A DNA stretch of 64,000 bases from Clostridium sp. KNHs205 (GTDB lineage Bacteria > Bacillota > Clostridia > Lachnospirales > Lachnospiraceae): positions 1,225,501 to 1,289,500 of the forward strand of contig NZ_JNLE01000003.1 of NCBI RefSeq assembly GCF_000702945.1, read 5' to 3'. Positions 32,085 to 40,816 of this stretch are shown here, one piece after another. The notes below the pieces were generated by a model, which was given only the letters and a program-made list of their open reading frames with translations, had not been told where the DNA came from and searched no databases. Numbering within the stretch: the first letter of the stretch is position 1; each line of letters begins with the position of its first letter. A program made the position numbers and the translations under genes.

Positions 32085-32096
32085 AAGGTGCAGGTT

Positions 32097-33296
32097 ATGG
32101 ACATGAAACAGTTTAAGGATTTAGTAAGAGGAAGCTTTGAACTTGATAAGGGGGCCATGGAGGCCTGTAAGCTTCACTGGAATGAAGTAGCCAAACCTCT
32201 GTACAGCCTTGGAACCTTTGAGAAACACCTAATACAAATAGCCGGTATCACCGGTTGTCAGGATATTAAACTGGAGAAGAAAGCAATCGTGGTAATGTGC
32301 AGTGATAATGGTGTTGTAGAAGAAGGTGTCACCCAGACAGATCAAAGTGTAACAGCAGTTGTAGCTGGACATATTGCCGAGGGAAAAGGAAATATCAATA
32401 CCCTTGCCCGCTATAGCGGAGCACAGGTAATAGCAGTAGACATCGGTATGAACACAGAGGAAAAACCAGAGATACCGGATAAGTCCGCAGAGAAAGATAA
32501 GCCAGAGGAACCGGTCAAGCACACAGAAGAAAAGAACAAGAACCTTGATAAGCAGGAAGAAGCTGCTAGGCAGGATAATAGAAGCGTTACAATACATAAT
32601 GGTTTAATCTATGCAAGAGTTGCCAGTGGTACCGCTAATATCGCCAAAGGATCGGCTATGAGCAGCGCGCAGGCAATACAGGCTATTATGACAGGTATAA
32701 ACCTTTTGAAAGAGCTGAAGGATAAGGGATATTCGATTGTGGGAACCGGTGAAATGGGAATTGGGAATACCACTACCAGTTCAGCCATGGCAAGTGTATT
32801 ATTAAAGCTTCCGGTGAAAGAGCTTACAGGACCTGGTGCTGGCCTGTCAAGAGAAGGCGTTCTCCATAAGATAGAGGTCATCGAACGGGCAATCAAAGTT
32901 AACGAACCGGACTCTTCTGACCCCTTGGATGTCCTTGCTAAAATAGGAGGTTTTGATATTGCGGGGCTTACCGGATTGTTCCTTGGGGGAATGCTTTACC
33001 GTCTTCCTGTAGTAATCGATGGGATTATTTCAGCTGTGGCAGCCCTGACTGCCTGCCGGATAAATCCTGATGCCGTTCATTTTATGCTGGCCTCCCATCA
33101 GGGCAGGGAGAAGGCTTGTGATTATATCTTAAAGGAATTGGGACTTACGCCGGTTATTTACGGCAATCTGGCTTTGGGTGAAGGAAGCGGTACGGCGTTT
33201 CTGTTTCCGTTGTTAGATATGGCAGAGGCAGTGTACAGGAACTCACCAACCTTTAGCGGAATGAAGATTGCAGCTTATGAAGATTTAAAACAATAA
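32097..33296 (+). CDS. cobT: CobT, nicotinate-nucleotide:base phosphoribosyltransferase with acidic/basic insert
   Basis: A protein of about 399 residues that makes alpha-ribazole phosphate from a lower-ligand base. It has MCSDNGVVEEGVTQTD, GEMGIGNTTTSSA, TGPGAGLS and SHQGREKA, all conserved in CobT. Between AVDIGMN and the GTANIAKGSAMS motif lies an insertion of about 50 residues rich in Lys, Glu, Asp and Pro that the family normally lacks. I choose the ATG at 32097; AGGTG stands 7 bp upstream and the GTG at 32088 is the alternative. Confidence 0.92.
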   Translation: MDMKQFKDLVRGSFELDKGAMEACKLHWNEVAKPLYSLGTFEKHLIQIAGITGCQDIKLEKKAIVVMCSDNGVVEEGVTQTDQSVTAVVAGHIAEGKGNINTLARYSGAQVIAVDIGMNTEEKPEIPDKSAEKDKPEEPVKHTEEKNKNLDKQEEAARQDNRSVTIHNGLIYARVASGTANIAKGSAMSSAQAIQAIMTGINLLKELKDKGYSIVGTGEMGIGNTTTSSAMASVLLKLPVKELTGPGAGLSREGVLHKIEVIERAIKVNEPDSSDPLDVLAKIGGFDIAGLTGLFLGGMLYRLPVVIDGIISAVAALTACRINPDAVHFMLASHQGREKACDYILKELGLTPVIYGNLALGEGSGTAFLFPLLDMAEAVYRNSPTFSGMKIAAYEDLKQ

Positions 33297-33325
33297 CTAA
33301 GCAATTGCGGAAAGGCGGATAATCT

Positions 33326-33877
33326 ATGATGGTTCTGGTGACCGGGGGTAGTGCCAGCGGTAAATCGGCTTTTGCAGAAAAGGTAATTGAAACCTTAAAA
33401 AAGGACAGGGCAATATACCTGGCTACCATGATTCCCTGGGACGAGGAATGCAGGGAGAAGATAGCAAAGCACCGGGCAGTGAGAGCCGGCAAGGGGTTTG
33501 AAACCCTGGAGCAGTATACGGATATAGCAAGTGTCACACTATCAGACAGACCAGTGCTGCTTTTGGAGTGTTTGTCCAACCTCTTAGCCAATGAAATGTA
33601 TGATTCGAAGGGGTATTGCAGTAAATACGGTGTAAACGGGCTCTGTGATGCCATAATCAGTGGGGTGAATAAATTAAGAGGACAATGTGAGCATGTGGTG
33701 GTTGTCACCAATGAAGTATTCTCCGACTATGGCTCTGTATACGAGGAAACCATGAGCTATCTTAAATACCTGGGTGAAATCAACAGACGGCTTACTGCAA
33801 TGGCTGATAATGTATATGAGATTGTATCAGGGCTTAAGCTGCCTTTAAAAGAGGAGGAAAGACGATGGGACTTTTAA
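33326..33877 (+). CDS. cobU: CobU, adenosylcobinamide kinase/guanylyltransferase
   Basis: A 183-residue bifunctional enzyme that phosphorylates adenosylcobinamide and transfers GMP to it. P-loop GGSASGKSAFAE, ATMIPWDEE, HRAVRAGKGFETLE and VVVTNEV are the family signatures. After NEV the usual WGIVP is replaced by FSDYGSV. It overlaps cobS by 13 bp. A second CobU-related gene lies at 34641. Confidence 0.93.
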   Translation: MMVLVTGGSASGKSAFAEKVIETLKKDRAIYLATMIPWDEECREKIAKHRAVRAGKGFETLEQYTDIASVTLSDRPVLLLECLSNLLANEMYDSKGYCSKYGVNGLCDAIISGVNKLRGQCEHVVVVTNEVFSDYGSVYEETMSYLKYLGEINRRLTAMADNVYEIVSGLKLPLKEEERRWDF

Positions 33878-34623
33878 AAGGATTGGCGATAACATTTTCT
33901 ATGTATTCCAAGATTCCGGTACCTATCTTTGAATGGAAAGAAGAGGATATGAAATATTCCATGGTTTTCTTTCCGCTTATAGGAATCGTTATTGGTGGTG
34001 TATTTATTGCCTGGTATTATGCTGCGGCAAGCTTAGGTTTTGGAAGGAGCTTTACAGCAGCTATAGCAGCTATGCTGCCATTAATGATTACAGGAGGGAT
34101 CCATATGGACGGCTTCCTGGATACAGTAGATGCACTTAGCTCCTATCAGTCAAGGGAAGTAAAGCTAAAGATCTTAAAAGATCCTCATTGCGGTGCCTTT
34201 GCAGTTATTGGAGGGCTTATGTATATACTGATTCTATTCGGTGCTTTGACGGAAATAAAAGAGCTGATACCTTGTCTGCTTATTGCTTTCGGATTCGTAT
34301 TATCCAGGGCTTTAAGCGGACTTTCTCTGATTTGGTTTCCAAATGCTAAAAAAGAAGGAACACTGCATACCTTTTCCTCTGCTGCGCAGAAAAAAGTTAC
34401 AGCTGTGGTGCTCTCCGGAACGGTTATCGTTATGATTGCGCTGATGTTTATAATAGGCGGAGTGAAAGGAATGGTACCTGCAGCAGCGGCAATACTTGTT
34501 TTTGTTTATTATAGAAGAATGTCTGATAAGAAATTTGGAGGCATTACAGGGGACCTGGCAGGCTTCTTCTTACAGCTTTGTGAGCTGTTTGTGGTAATAA
34601 GCTGTGCAGTGCTGTATAGATAA
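33865..34623 (+). CDS. cobS: CobS, adenosylcobinamide-GDP ribazoletransferase
   Basis: A 252-residue integral membrane enzyme joining adenosylcobinamide-GDP and alpha-ribazole (phosphate). The acidic metal-binding motif GGIHMDGFLDTVDALSS and KDPHCGAFAVIGG are diagnostic. About six hydrophobic helices follow. AGAGGAGGAAAG inside the end of cobU serves as its ribosome binding site. Confidence 0.95.
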   Translation: MGLLKGLAITFSMYSKIPVPIFEWKEEDMKYSMVFFPLIGIVIGGVFIAWYYAAASLGFGRSFTAAIAAMLPLMITGGIHMDGFLDTVDALSSYQSREVKLKILKDPHCGAFAVIGGLMYILILFGALTEIKELIPCLLIAFGFVLSRALSGLSLIWFPNAKKEGTLHTFSSAAQKKVTAVVLSGTVIVMIALMFIIGGVKGMVPAAAAILVFVYYRRMSDKKFGGITGDLAGFFLQLCELFVVISCAVLYR

Positions 34624-34640
34624 AAGAAAGGAGGAAGTTA

Positions 34641-35048
34641 ATGGAGCTGTATATCGGTGGATTAAATCAAGGAAAATTAGATTATGTAATGACAAAATAT
34701 AGTATTACAAAGGACAGTGATCAACTCTGTGATGGAGCCGTATGTACGAAAGAGGAGTTATTTAAGAAGAGATTTATTAACCATTACCACGAATTTGTAA
34801 AGAGGTTGCTTACAGAAGGTATAGAGCCGGAAGAATTTACTGAAGAACTGATTAAATGCAATCCATCGGCAGTGATTATCTGCAATGAAGTGGGAGCCGG
34901 TGTAGTGCCTCTGGACAGGAAAGACAGACGTTTTAGAGAAGCAGTCGGTCACTGTACTTTAAAAATCGCCTCTAGTGCCGTTCATGTTGAGCGAATTTCC
35001 TGTGGGCTGGGACTGGTACTAAAAGAATCTGAAATAATAGTAAATTAA
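34641..35048 (+). CDS. CobU-like paralogue, short, with altered P-loop
   Basis: A 135-residue protein resembling part of CobU: IICNEVGAGVVPLDRKDRRF matches the CobU NEVGxGIVP region better than the real CobU at 33326 does, and the C-terminal HVERISCGLGLVLK matches the family end. The N-terminal GGLNQGKLDYV keeps a GxxxxGK P-loop spacing but has Leu where Ser/Thr is expected. It starts 17 bp after cobS behind AAAGGAGGAAG. It may be a regulatory or alternative kinase/guanylyltransferase partner; function is inferred from context only. Confidence 0.75.
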   Translation: MELYIGGLNQGKLDYVMTKYSITKDSDQLCDGAVCTKEELFKKRFINHYHEFVKRLLTEGIEPEEFTEELIKCNPSAVIICNEVGAGVVPLDRKDRRFREAVGHCTLKIASSAVHVERISCGLGLVLKESEIIVN

Positions 35049-35241
35049 TATTAGTGTAAAACATAGTGTAAAACATATTTCATACCCTGATTTGTGGCAA
35101 TATCTCATATCGAAGCAAATGTATCATAAAATTGGGGAACTGGTGTAAAACATCTCAACTTAGAAATAAAGTGCAGTATCGGGAGCAAACTTGCATTGAA
35201 AAAATACACCAGATTAAATTACGTTTCAGATGGAGGAAAAT

Positions 35242-35823
35242 GTGGGCAGAAGCATAAGATTTATACGGCATGGATTAACAGCCGGAAACCTTGAGAAACG
35301 TTATGTTGGTAGTACGGATGAAGGCCTATGTGAAGCCGGAAAACAACTAATTATTGAGAAGTCCTATCTGTATCCCTTTTCAGAGGGAGAAATTATCTAT
35401 GCAAGTCCGCTTATCAGGTGTAAGGAAACCGCGGAGATACTATTTCCTGCAATAAAACCAATATTACATAAGGGACTCAGAGAATGCGATTTTGGTGAGT
35501 TTGAATACAGGAATTATCTGGAGCTTTCGGGAAATTCCAATTACCAGACATGGATAGACAGCGGAGGAACCCTGGATTTTCCGGGGGGTGAAGGAAATGA
35601 AGCCTTTAAGGAACGCTGTATAAAAGCTTATGAAGAAATAATTCTTAACACCGGCAATGCACCAATAACCTTCGTAGTTCATGGCGGCACTATTATGGCA
35701 ATTCTGGATAAATACAGTCTTGAGAAGAAAGCTTATTTTGACTGGCAGGTAAAGAATGGAGAGGGTTACTTATGCGAATTGGAAGGAAAGTTTTCTTTCA
35801 AGGTATTGCATAAGTTAAGCTAA
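35242..35823 (+). CDS. cobC: Alpha-ribazole phosphatase (histidine phosphatase family)
   Basis: A histidine-phosphatase (phosphoglycerate-mutase-like) protein of about 193 residues with the catalytic FIRHGLTAGN and the second His in VVHGGTIMA; RECDFGEFEYR lies between. Set in a cobalamin operon, it is most likely the phosphatase that converts alpha-ribazole phosphate (or adenosylcobalamin phosphate). I favour the GTG at 35242, with GGAGG 5 bp upstream; the ATG at 35230 lies before that Shine-Dalgarno sequence and has none of its own. Confidence 0.85.
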   Translation: MGRSIRFIRHGLTAGNLEKRYVGSTDEGLCEAGKQLIIEKSYLYPFSEGEIIYASPLIRCKETAEILFPAIKPILHKGLRECDFGEFEYRNYLELSGNSNYQTWIDSGGTLDFPGGEGNEAFKERCIKAYEEIILNTGNAPITFVVHGGTIMAILDKYSLEKKAYFDWQVKNGEGYLCELEGKFSFKVLHKLS

Positions 35824-35942
35824 GTATTCTTATAAGAAATGTAAAACCAGCACTTATAAATAACAAAGTCGTATTATAAATGCTGTATGCAATATCAAAT
35901 TTGTTATAGAACTTCTTGAAAACAGGGAGATAGAGGTAGATT

Positions 35943-36914
35943 ATGGTATACGATATTCTTTTGGCATGTCTGGCAGGTTTTCTGTTGGATTTTATACTTG
36001 GTGATCCCTATTGGCTGTATCATCCGGTAAGAGTGATCGGGAAACTGATTCAGATAACGGAAAAGATGCTTAGAAAATTTCTGCCGGCAACGAATAAGGG
36101 TGAGCTTATCGGTGGTTTTATATTAGTACTGGTGGTTTTAGTATTCTCGGGGGGAATTCCTTTCCTTCTAATACAGCTCGCTTATCAGCTCAACAGCTGG
36201 CTTGGATTTAGCATTATGACTGTGATGTGTTATCAGCTGCTGGCAGTCAGATGTTTAAAAAAAGAGAGTATGAAGGTTTATAAATCTTTAGGCAAGAAGG
36301 ATATAGAGGAAGCAAGATACAATGTTTCCATGATCGTCGGCAGAGATACAAAGGAACTTACGGAGGAGGGAATTATAAAGGCAGCAGTTGAAACCGTTGC
36401 GGAGAATACCTCTGACGGTGTAATAGCCCCTTTGTGTTATCTTTTGCTGGGAGGGCCTGTACTGGGCTTCCTATATAAGGCAGTAAATACCATGGATTCC
36501 ATGGTAGGTTATAAGAACAGTAAATATCTTTATTTCGGAAGATGTGCAGCCAGACTTGATGATATATTAAACTATATCCCCTCACGAATAGCAGCCTATT
36601 TGTTTATTGCAAGCTGCCCATTGACAGGCTTACGGCTGAAAGAGGCTTTTCGCATTTACCGAAGAGATAATAGAAACCATGCCAGTCCGAATTCTGCTCA
36701 GACAGAAAGTGCATGTGCCGGAGGCCTGGGGGTACAGTTAGGCGGTGACGCCTCCTATTTTGGGGTAATTCACCATAAAAAGACTATAGGTGATAATACC
36801 AGATCGGTGGAAAGAGAAGATATTAAGAGGGCAAACCGCCTGATGTATGCCAGTTCGTTACTGGCACTTCTTCTCTTTGGCGGATGCAGAGCCCTTATAA
36901 TGATGTATTTATGA
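35943..36914 (+). CDS. cbiB: CbiB, adenosylcobinamide(-phosphate) synthase
   Basis: A 323-residue membrane protein that attaches aminopropanol phosphate to adenosylcobyric acid. LDFILGDPYWLYHPVRVIG, VAENTSDGVIAPL, VNTMDSMVGYKN and SPNSAQTESACAGGLGVQLGG are CbiB hallmarks. Around five membrane helices are visible. GGGAGATAGAGG precedes the ATG. The next gene, cobD, supplies its aminopropanol substrate. Confidence 0.95.
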   Translation: MVYDILLACLAGFLLDFILGDPYWLYHPVRVIGKLIQITEKMLRKFLPATNKGELIGGFILVLVVLVFSGGIPFLLIQLAYQLNSWLGFSIMTVMCYQLLAVRCLKKESMKVYKSLGKKDIEEARYNVSMIVGRDTKELTEEGIIKAAVETVAENTSDGVIAPLCYLLLGGPVLGFLYKAVNTMDSMVGYKNSKYLYFGRCAARLDDILNYIPSRIAAYLFIASCPLTGLRLKEAFRIYRRDNRNHASPNSAQTESACAGGLGVQLGGDASYFGVIHHKKTIGDNTRSVEREDIKRANRLMYASSLLALLLFGGCRALIMMYL

Positions 36915-37015
36915 AACGGAACTTAATGAACTTAAAACTAATATACAGCGAAGTAAAGTTTGTTTACTTAAACTAAGCAGTAATTAAATATTGTAAGAAG
37001 GGAAAGAATTAGAGC

Positions 37016-38065
37016 ATGTTAAGTTATACACACGGTGGTGAAATATACGATAAGAAGGTATCTTTGGACTTTTCTGTAAATACGAATCCGTTCGGTATAC
37101 CGGAAGGGGTTCGCAAAATCCTGATAGACTCAGTGAATTTATACGACCGCTATCCGGATGATTATTACAGGGAGCTTAAGGCAGCACTTGCCAAGGAGCA
37201 CTCCATTGACGAGGAAGAGCTTATATGTGCTAATGGTGCTTCAGATCTGATATACCGACTATGCCAGGTAATACGGCCGGCAAAAGCACTTCTCTGTGCA
37301 CCTACTTTCGTAGAATATGAACAGGCTCTCAAGACGGTCGGGTGCGAAATTACTTATTATAATCTAAAGGAAGAGAATGATTTTACGTTACAGGAGGATT
37401 ATCTTATCCACCTGACACCTGATATTAATATGGTATTTTTGTGTAATCCTTCTAATCCTGTAGGTAATCTTGTGGATAGAAAGCTTTTGATAAAAGTTGC
37501 AGAAAAATGCAAGGAACTTGGGATATTTCTGGTCGTGGATGAATGCTTTCTTGATTTTATTAAAGAAGCAGAGTCGATTATAAGCCATAGAAAGAAATAT
37601 CCAGGACTTTTTATCCTTAAGGCATTTACAAAATTTTATGCCTTAGCAGGGTTGAGGCTTGGATACGGTATCTGCAGCCGTAGAGAATTAATGGAGATGC
37701 TTTTGCTGCATACCCCTTCCTGGAATATATCACTGCCTGCGCAGCTTGCCGGTGTGGAAGCCCTAAAGGATAAGGTGTATCGGGAAAAAACATATGAATG
37801 GATTGTGGCCGAGAGGGATTATTTAAGTTCAGGACTTTCCGCTTTGGGTTTTAAGGTGTATCCTTCTCAAGGTAATTTCCTGCTTTTTCGTGGGAAAGAA
37901 GGGCTTTATGAGGAATTATTAAAACATGGGATTCTGATCAGAGAGTGTAAAAATTACAGACAGTTAGGACCGGGCTACTACCGAGTTGCCGTTAAATTAA
38001 GGGAAGATAATGAACAGCTGCTCAAAGAAATCGGTGAGATTTTAGAAATTAGCAGGGCCATATAA
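37016..38065 (+). CDS. cobD: CobD, threonine-phosphate decarboxylase
   Basis: A 349-residue PLP enzyme of aminotransferase fold I making (R)-1-amino-2-propanol phosphate. HGGEIY and DFSVNTNPFG at the N-terminus, ANGASDLIYRL and CNPSNPVGNL are typical, and the PLP lysine lies in AFTKFYALAGLRLGYG. It lies about 100 bp after cbiB, whose product uses the aminopropanol phosphate. Confidence 0.93.
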   Translation: MLSYTHGGEIYDKKVSLDFSVNTNPFGIPEGVRKILIDSVNLYDRYPDDYYRELKAALAKEHSIDEEELICANGASDLIYRLCQVIRPAKALLCAPTFVEYEQALKTVGCEITYYNLKEENDFTLQEDYLIHLTPDINMVFLCNPSNPVGNLVDRKLLIKVAEKCKELGIFLVVDECFLDFIKEAESIISHRKKYPGLFILKAFTKFYALAGLRLGYGICSRRELMEMLLLHTPSWNISLPAQLAGVEALKDKVYREKTYEWIVAERDYLSSGLSALGFKVYPSQGNFLLFRGKEGLYEELLKHGILIRECKNYRQLGPGYYRVAVKLREDNEQLLKEIGEILEISRAI

Positions 38066-38675
38066 AGCAGACATTTTTAGAAAGTATTAACTAAGAGGAA
38101 TATATTTTTGTACAAGATCATCTAAAGTGGAACTTATAAAAATAATGAGTAATAGAGAACAAAATAATTATAAATAGAAATAAAACGATAATCTGGTATA
38201 GAGGAATAAAGAGGAATAAACAAATAAAGAACAATTTAGAACACAAATTCAAAATAATAATTATAGATAACAGAAGCTTACAGAATAATTAAGAATAGGT
38301 ACCTAAGTTTATTAAGAACGAAAATATAAAGTTTAAGATAAGGTTCAGTAATTAATAGTTACATTATAATAGGAAGCTTTTAATAACAAATAAAGAAATC
38401 CTTACTAATTTCTTACTCAGAAAAAGAAATTTATGAATAAAATAAAGGTATTTCTGCAAGGTAATACCAGAGTGTGTTTAAAGTATCATTTTACCATACG
38501 GCCGTCCACATTGGTTTATACAGGGGTGCATTTTTTTAATATAATTCCACCAAAATCGCACCTTGCTGCCATATGCAAATTGCCTGCTCCAATTAGAATA
38601 CCCGGCCTGGTAAAAATATTTTTAAACCTGCTCTATTATCAAAGCAAAGATTGAATATTCAGAAAAGAGGTCTTT
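38066..38675. other. 610-bp AT-rich gap between cobD and cbiP
   Basis: Bases 38070-38420 are purine-rich DNA with loose repeats of AATAAAGA and AATAATTA and no plausible gene. Bases 38433-38654 hold an open frame of 73 codons without family resemblance or a good start context. Bases 38550-38585 repeat the CCAAAATCGCNCCTTGCTG...GCAAATTGCCT element also found at 17005-17040. Confidence 0.6.
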
Positions 38676-40199
38676 ATGGCAAAGAAAATTATGATCCAAG
38701 GAACCATGTCCGGGGTAGGAAAGAGTCTTTTAACGGCTGGCTTGTGCAGAATCCTGCGTCAGGACGGATATAGGGTTGCACCCTTTAAGTCACAGAATAT
38801 GGCCTTAAACTCCTTTATAACAAAGGACGGGCTTGAAATGGGAAGGGCGCAGGTGGTTCAGGCAGAGGCAGCTATGGTCGAACCCAACGTACTTATGAAC
38901 CCCATACTTTTAAAGCCCACTACCGATGTAGGCTCTCAGGTTATTGTACGGGGTGAAGTAATCGGGAATATGAAAGCGGTGGAATATTTTAAATACAAGC
39001 GATCCTTAATGCCGGTTATTCTGGAAGCTTTTCAGGAATTGGAAAAAGATTACGACTATATTGTTATAGAAGGGGCCGGAAGCCCAGCTGAAATTAATCT
39101 TAAACAGAATGATATCGTAAACATGGGACTGGCGAAAGCTCTTCAAGCTCCGGTGCTATTAGTGGGTGATATCGACAGAGGGGGAGTTTTTGCCCAATTG
39201 GCAGGCACCATGATGCTGTTAGAGGAAGAAGAGAAAGAACTGGTCAGGGGAGTAATAATCAATAAATTCCGGGGAGATAAAGAAATTCTAAAACCTGGTC
39301 TTACCATGCTGGATGATTTGATAAATCGTCCCACGGCAGGTGTCATTCCTTATGTGTATCTTAACCTGGATGATGAGGATAGTCTTACAGAACGTTTTCA
39401 GGACAAAGGTAAGGTAAGCCAGTTGAAGGCAGCAGTTGTGAAACTCCCCAGGATTTCCAATTTCTCTGACTTTAGCATACTGGAATCACTGGATTATCTG
39501 TCGCTGGTATATGCAACAGGCGCAGGTGATCTTGAGAATGCAGATATTATCATAATACCCGGTACAAAAAATACTTTAAGTGATTTGCTATGGATGAGAC
39601 AGAACGGAATAGAAGCAGCTATTAAGAAGCTGGCGCAGAAGGGTGTAATTATCATGGGAATCTGCGGCGGTTTTCAGATGTTGGGGGAAGTGCTGAAGGA
39701 CCCTGACAATATTGAAGGGGGAGGCGAGTTAAGAGGGCTTGGTTTACTTCCGCTGGAGACAATCTTTGAAAAAGAGAAAGTACGCACCAGAGTACAGGGC
39801 AGAGTTAATAATAATATACAAGGCGAATTAACAGAGCTTAGCGGTGCAGAATTCGAAGGATATGAAATACATATGGGACGCTCAAGGGTCCTCTCAGATA
39901 TGGCAGAGGAAAGCTTTTCTGAGGTTACCCCTATCACAGAAAAATCTGAGGGTAAGAAAGAGGGATTTGCAAAAGGAAATGTATTTGGTACTTATGTTCA
40001 TGGTATCTTTGACCAGGGGAATTTCTGTGAAAACTTAATGAAGCTGCTTTTAAAGAGAAAGGGTCTTACTTATGAAGGAATTGAACCTCTTGACTTTAAT
40101 GCTTACAAAGAAAGTCAATACAATCTCCTTGCAGATACCGTCAGAGAGAATTTGGATATGGATCTGATTTATCATATTATGGATGAAGGTGCAAAATAA
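38676..40199 (+). CDS. cbiP: CbiP, cobyric acid synthase
   Basis: A 507-residue glutamine-dependent amidase adding four amides at b, d, e and g. The synthetase domain opens IMIQGTMSGVGKSLLTAG (P-loop) and has FKSQNMALNSF and IEGAGSPAEINL. The glutaminase domain shows the nucleophile Cys in IMGICGGFQMLGE and the His in GTYVHGIF. AAGAGG precedes the ATG. It is the paralogue of the cbiA product encoded about 8 kb upstream. Confidence 0.95.
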   Translation: MAKKIMIQGTMSGVGKSLLTAGLCRILRQDGYRVAPFKSQNMALNSFITKDGLEMGRAQVVQAEAAMVEPNVLMNPILLKPTTDVGSQVIVRGEVIGNMKAVEYFKYKRSLMPVILEAFQELEKDYDYIVIEGAGSPAEINLKQNDIVNMGLAKALQAPVLLVGDIDRGGVFAQLAGTMMLLEEEEKELVRGVIINKFRGDKEILKPGLTMLDDLINRPTAGVIPYVYLNLDDEDSLTERFQDKGKVSQLKAAVVKLPRISNFSDFSILESLDYLSLVYATGAGDLENADIIIIPGTKNTLSDLLWMRQNGIEAAIKKLAQKGVIIMGICGGFQMLGEVLKDPDNIEGGGELRGLGLLPLETIFEKEKVRTRVQGRVNNNIQGELTELSGAEFEGYEIHMGRSRVLSDMAEESFSEVTPITEKSEGKKEGFAKGNVFGTYVHGIFDQGNFCENLMKLLLKRKGLTYEGIEPLDFNAYKESQYNLLADTVRENLDMDLIYHIMDEGAK

Positions 40200-40238
40200 T
40201 CCTTGTTTAAGCGCACCTAAGCGCGAAGGGAGGTTATT

Positions 40239-40766
40239 ATGAATAAAGGATTGATACATGTATATTGTGGCGACGGTAAAGGTAAGACCACAGCCGCTGC
40301 AGGTTTAACCATTAGAGCCGCAGGCAGTGGGTTAAAGGCCGTATTTTTTCAGTTTCTTAAAGCAAGAGACTCCGGTGAGGTTGATATTTTAAGAGAGCTT
40401 AAGAATGTAACTGTAATCAGAAATGATGTGGATTACGGGTTTTATAAACGAATGTCAGAAGAGGATAAGCTTGAGATAACAAAACTTCATAACAGAAATC
40501 TAAAGAATGCATTACAATACGTTTATGAAGAGGCTTGCGATTTATTGGTGCTGGATGAAGTATGTGCAGCTTACCACTATAATCTTTTGGATAGAAATAT
40601 AATCGATACACTTATAAGGGAAAAACCTGAAAAACTGGAGCTCGTCCTGACGGGCAGAGATCCGGCACCCCTTTTCCTGGAATATGCGGATTATATTTCA
40701 GAAATAAAGAAAGTAAAGCATCCCTTTGACCAGAATATCGGCGCAAGAAAAGGGGTTGAGTTTTAG
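40239..40766 (+). CDS. cobA: Corrinoid adenosyltransferase (CobA/BtuR type)
   Basis: A 175-residue ATP:cob(I)alamin adenosyltransferase that attaches the 5'-deoxyadenosyl upper ligand. The P-loop is CGDGKGKTTAAAGLTIRAAG. FFQFLKA, LLVLDEVCAAYHY and ELVLTGRDPAP are conserved, and VKHPFDQNIGARKGVEF forms the C-terminus. GGGAGGTTATT precedes the ATG. Confidence 0.95.
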   Translation: MNKGLIHVYCGDGKGKTTAAAGLTIRAAGSGLKAVFFQFLKARDSGEVDILRELKNVTVIRNDVDYGFYKRMSEEDKLEITKLHNRNLKNALQYVYEEACDLLVLDEVCAAYHYNLLDRNIIDTLIREKPEKLELVLTGRDPAPLFLEYADYISEIKKVKHPFDQNIGARKGVEF

Positions 40767-40816
40767 TACAGGAAAACCTTTAAAGGGTCGTTAAGAACGG
40801 CAGAAGGCGAGGAAGA

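Noticed and set aside
34758-34952. Minus-strand 64-codon frame inside the CobU-like gene
   Set aside because: Antisense to a gene with a ribosome binding site and recognisable motifs.
38433-38654. 73-codon frame between cobD and cbiP
   Set aside because: No family resemblance, weak start context, and it contains a dispersed non-coding repeat.
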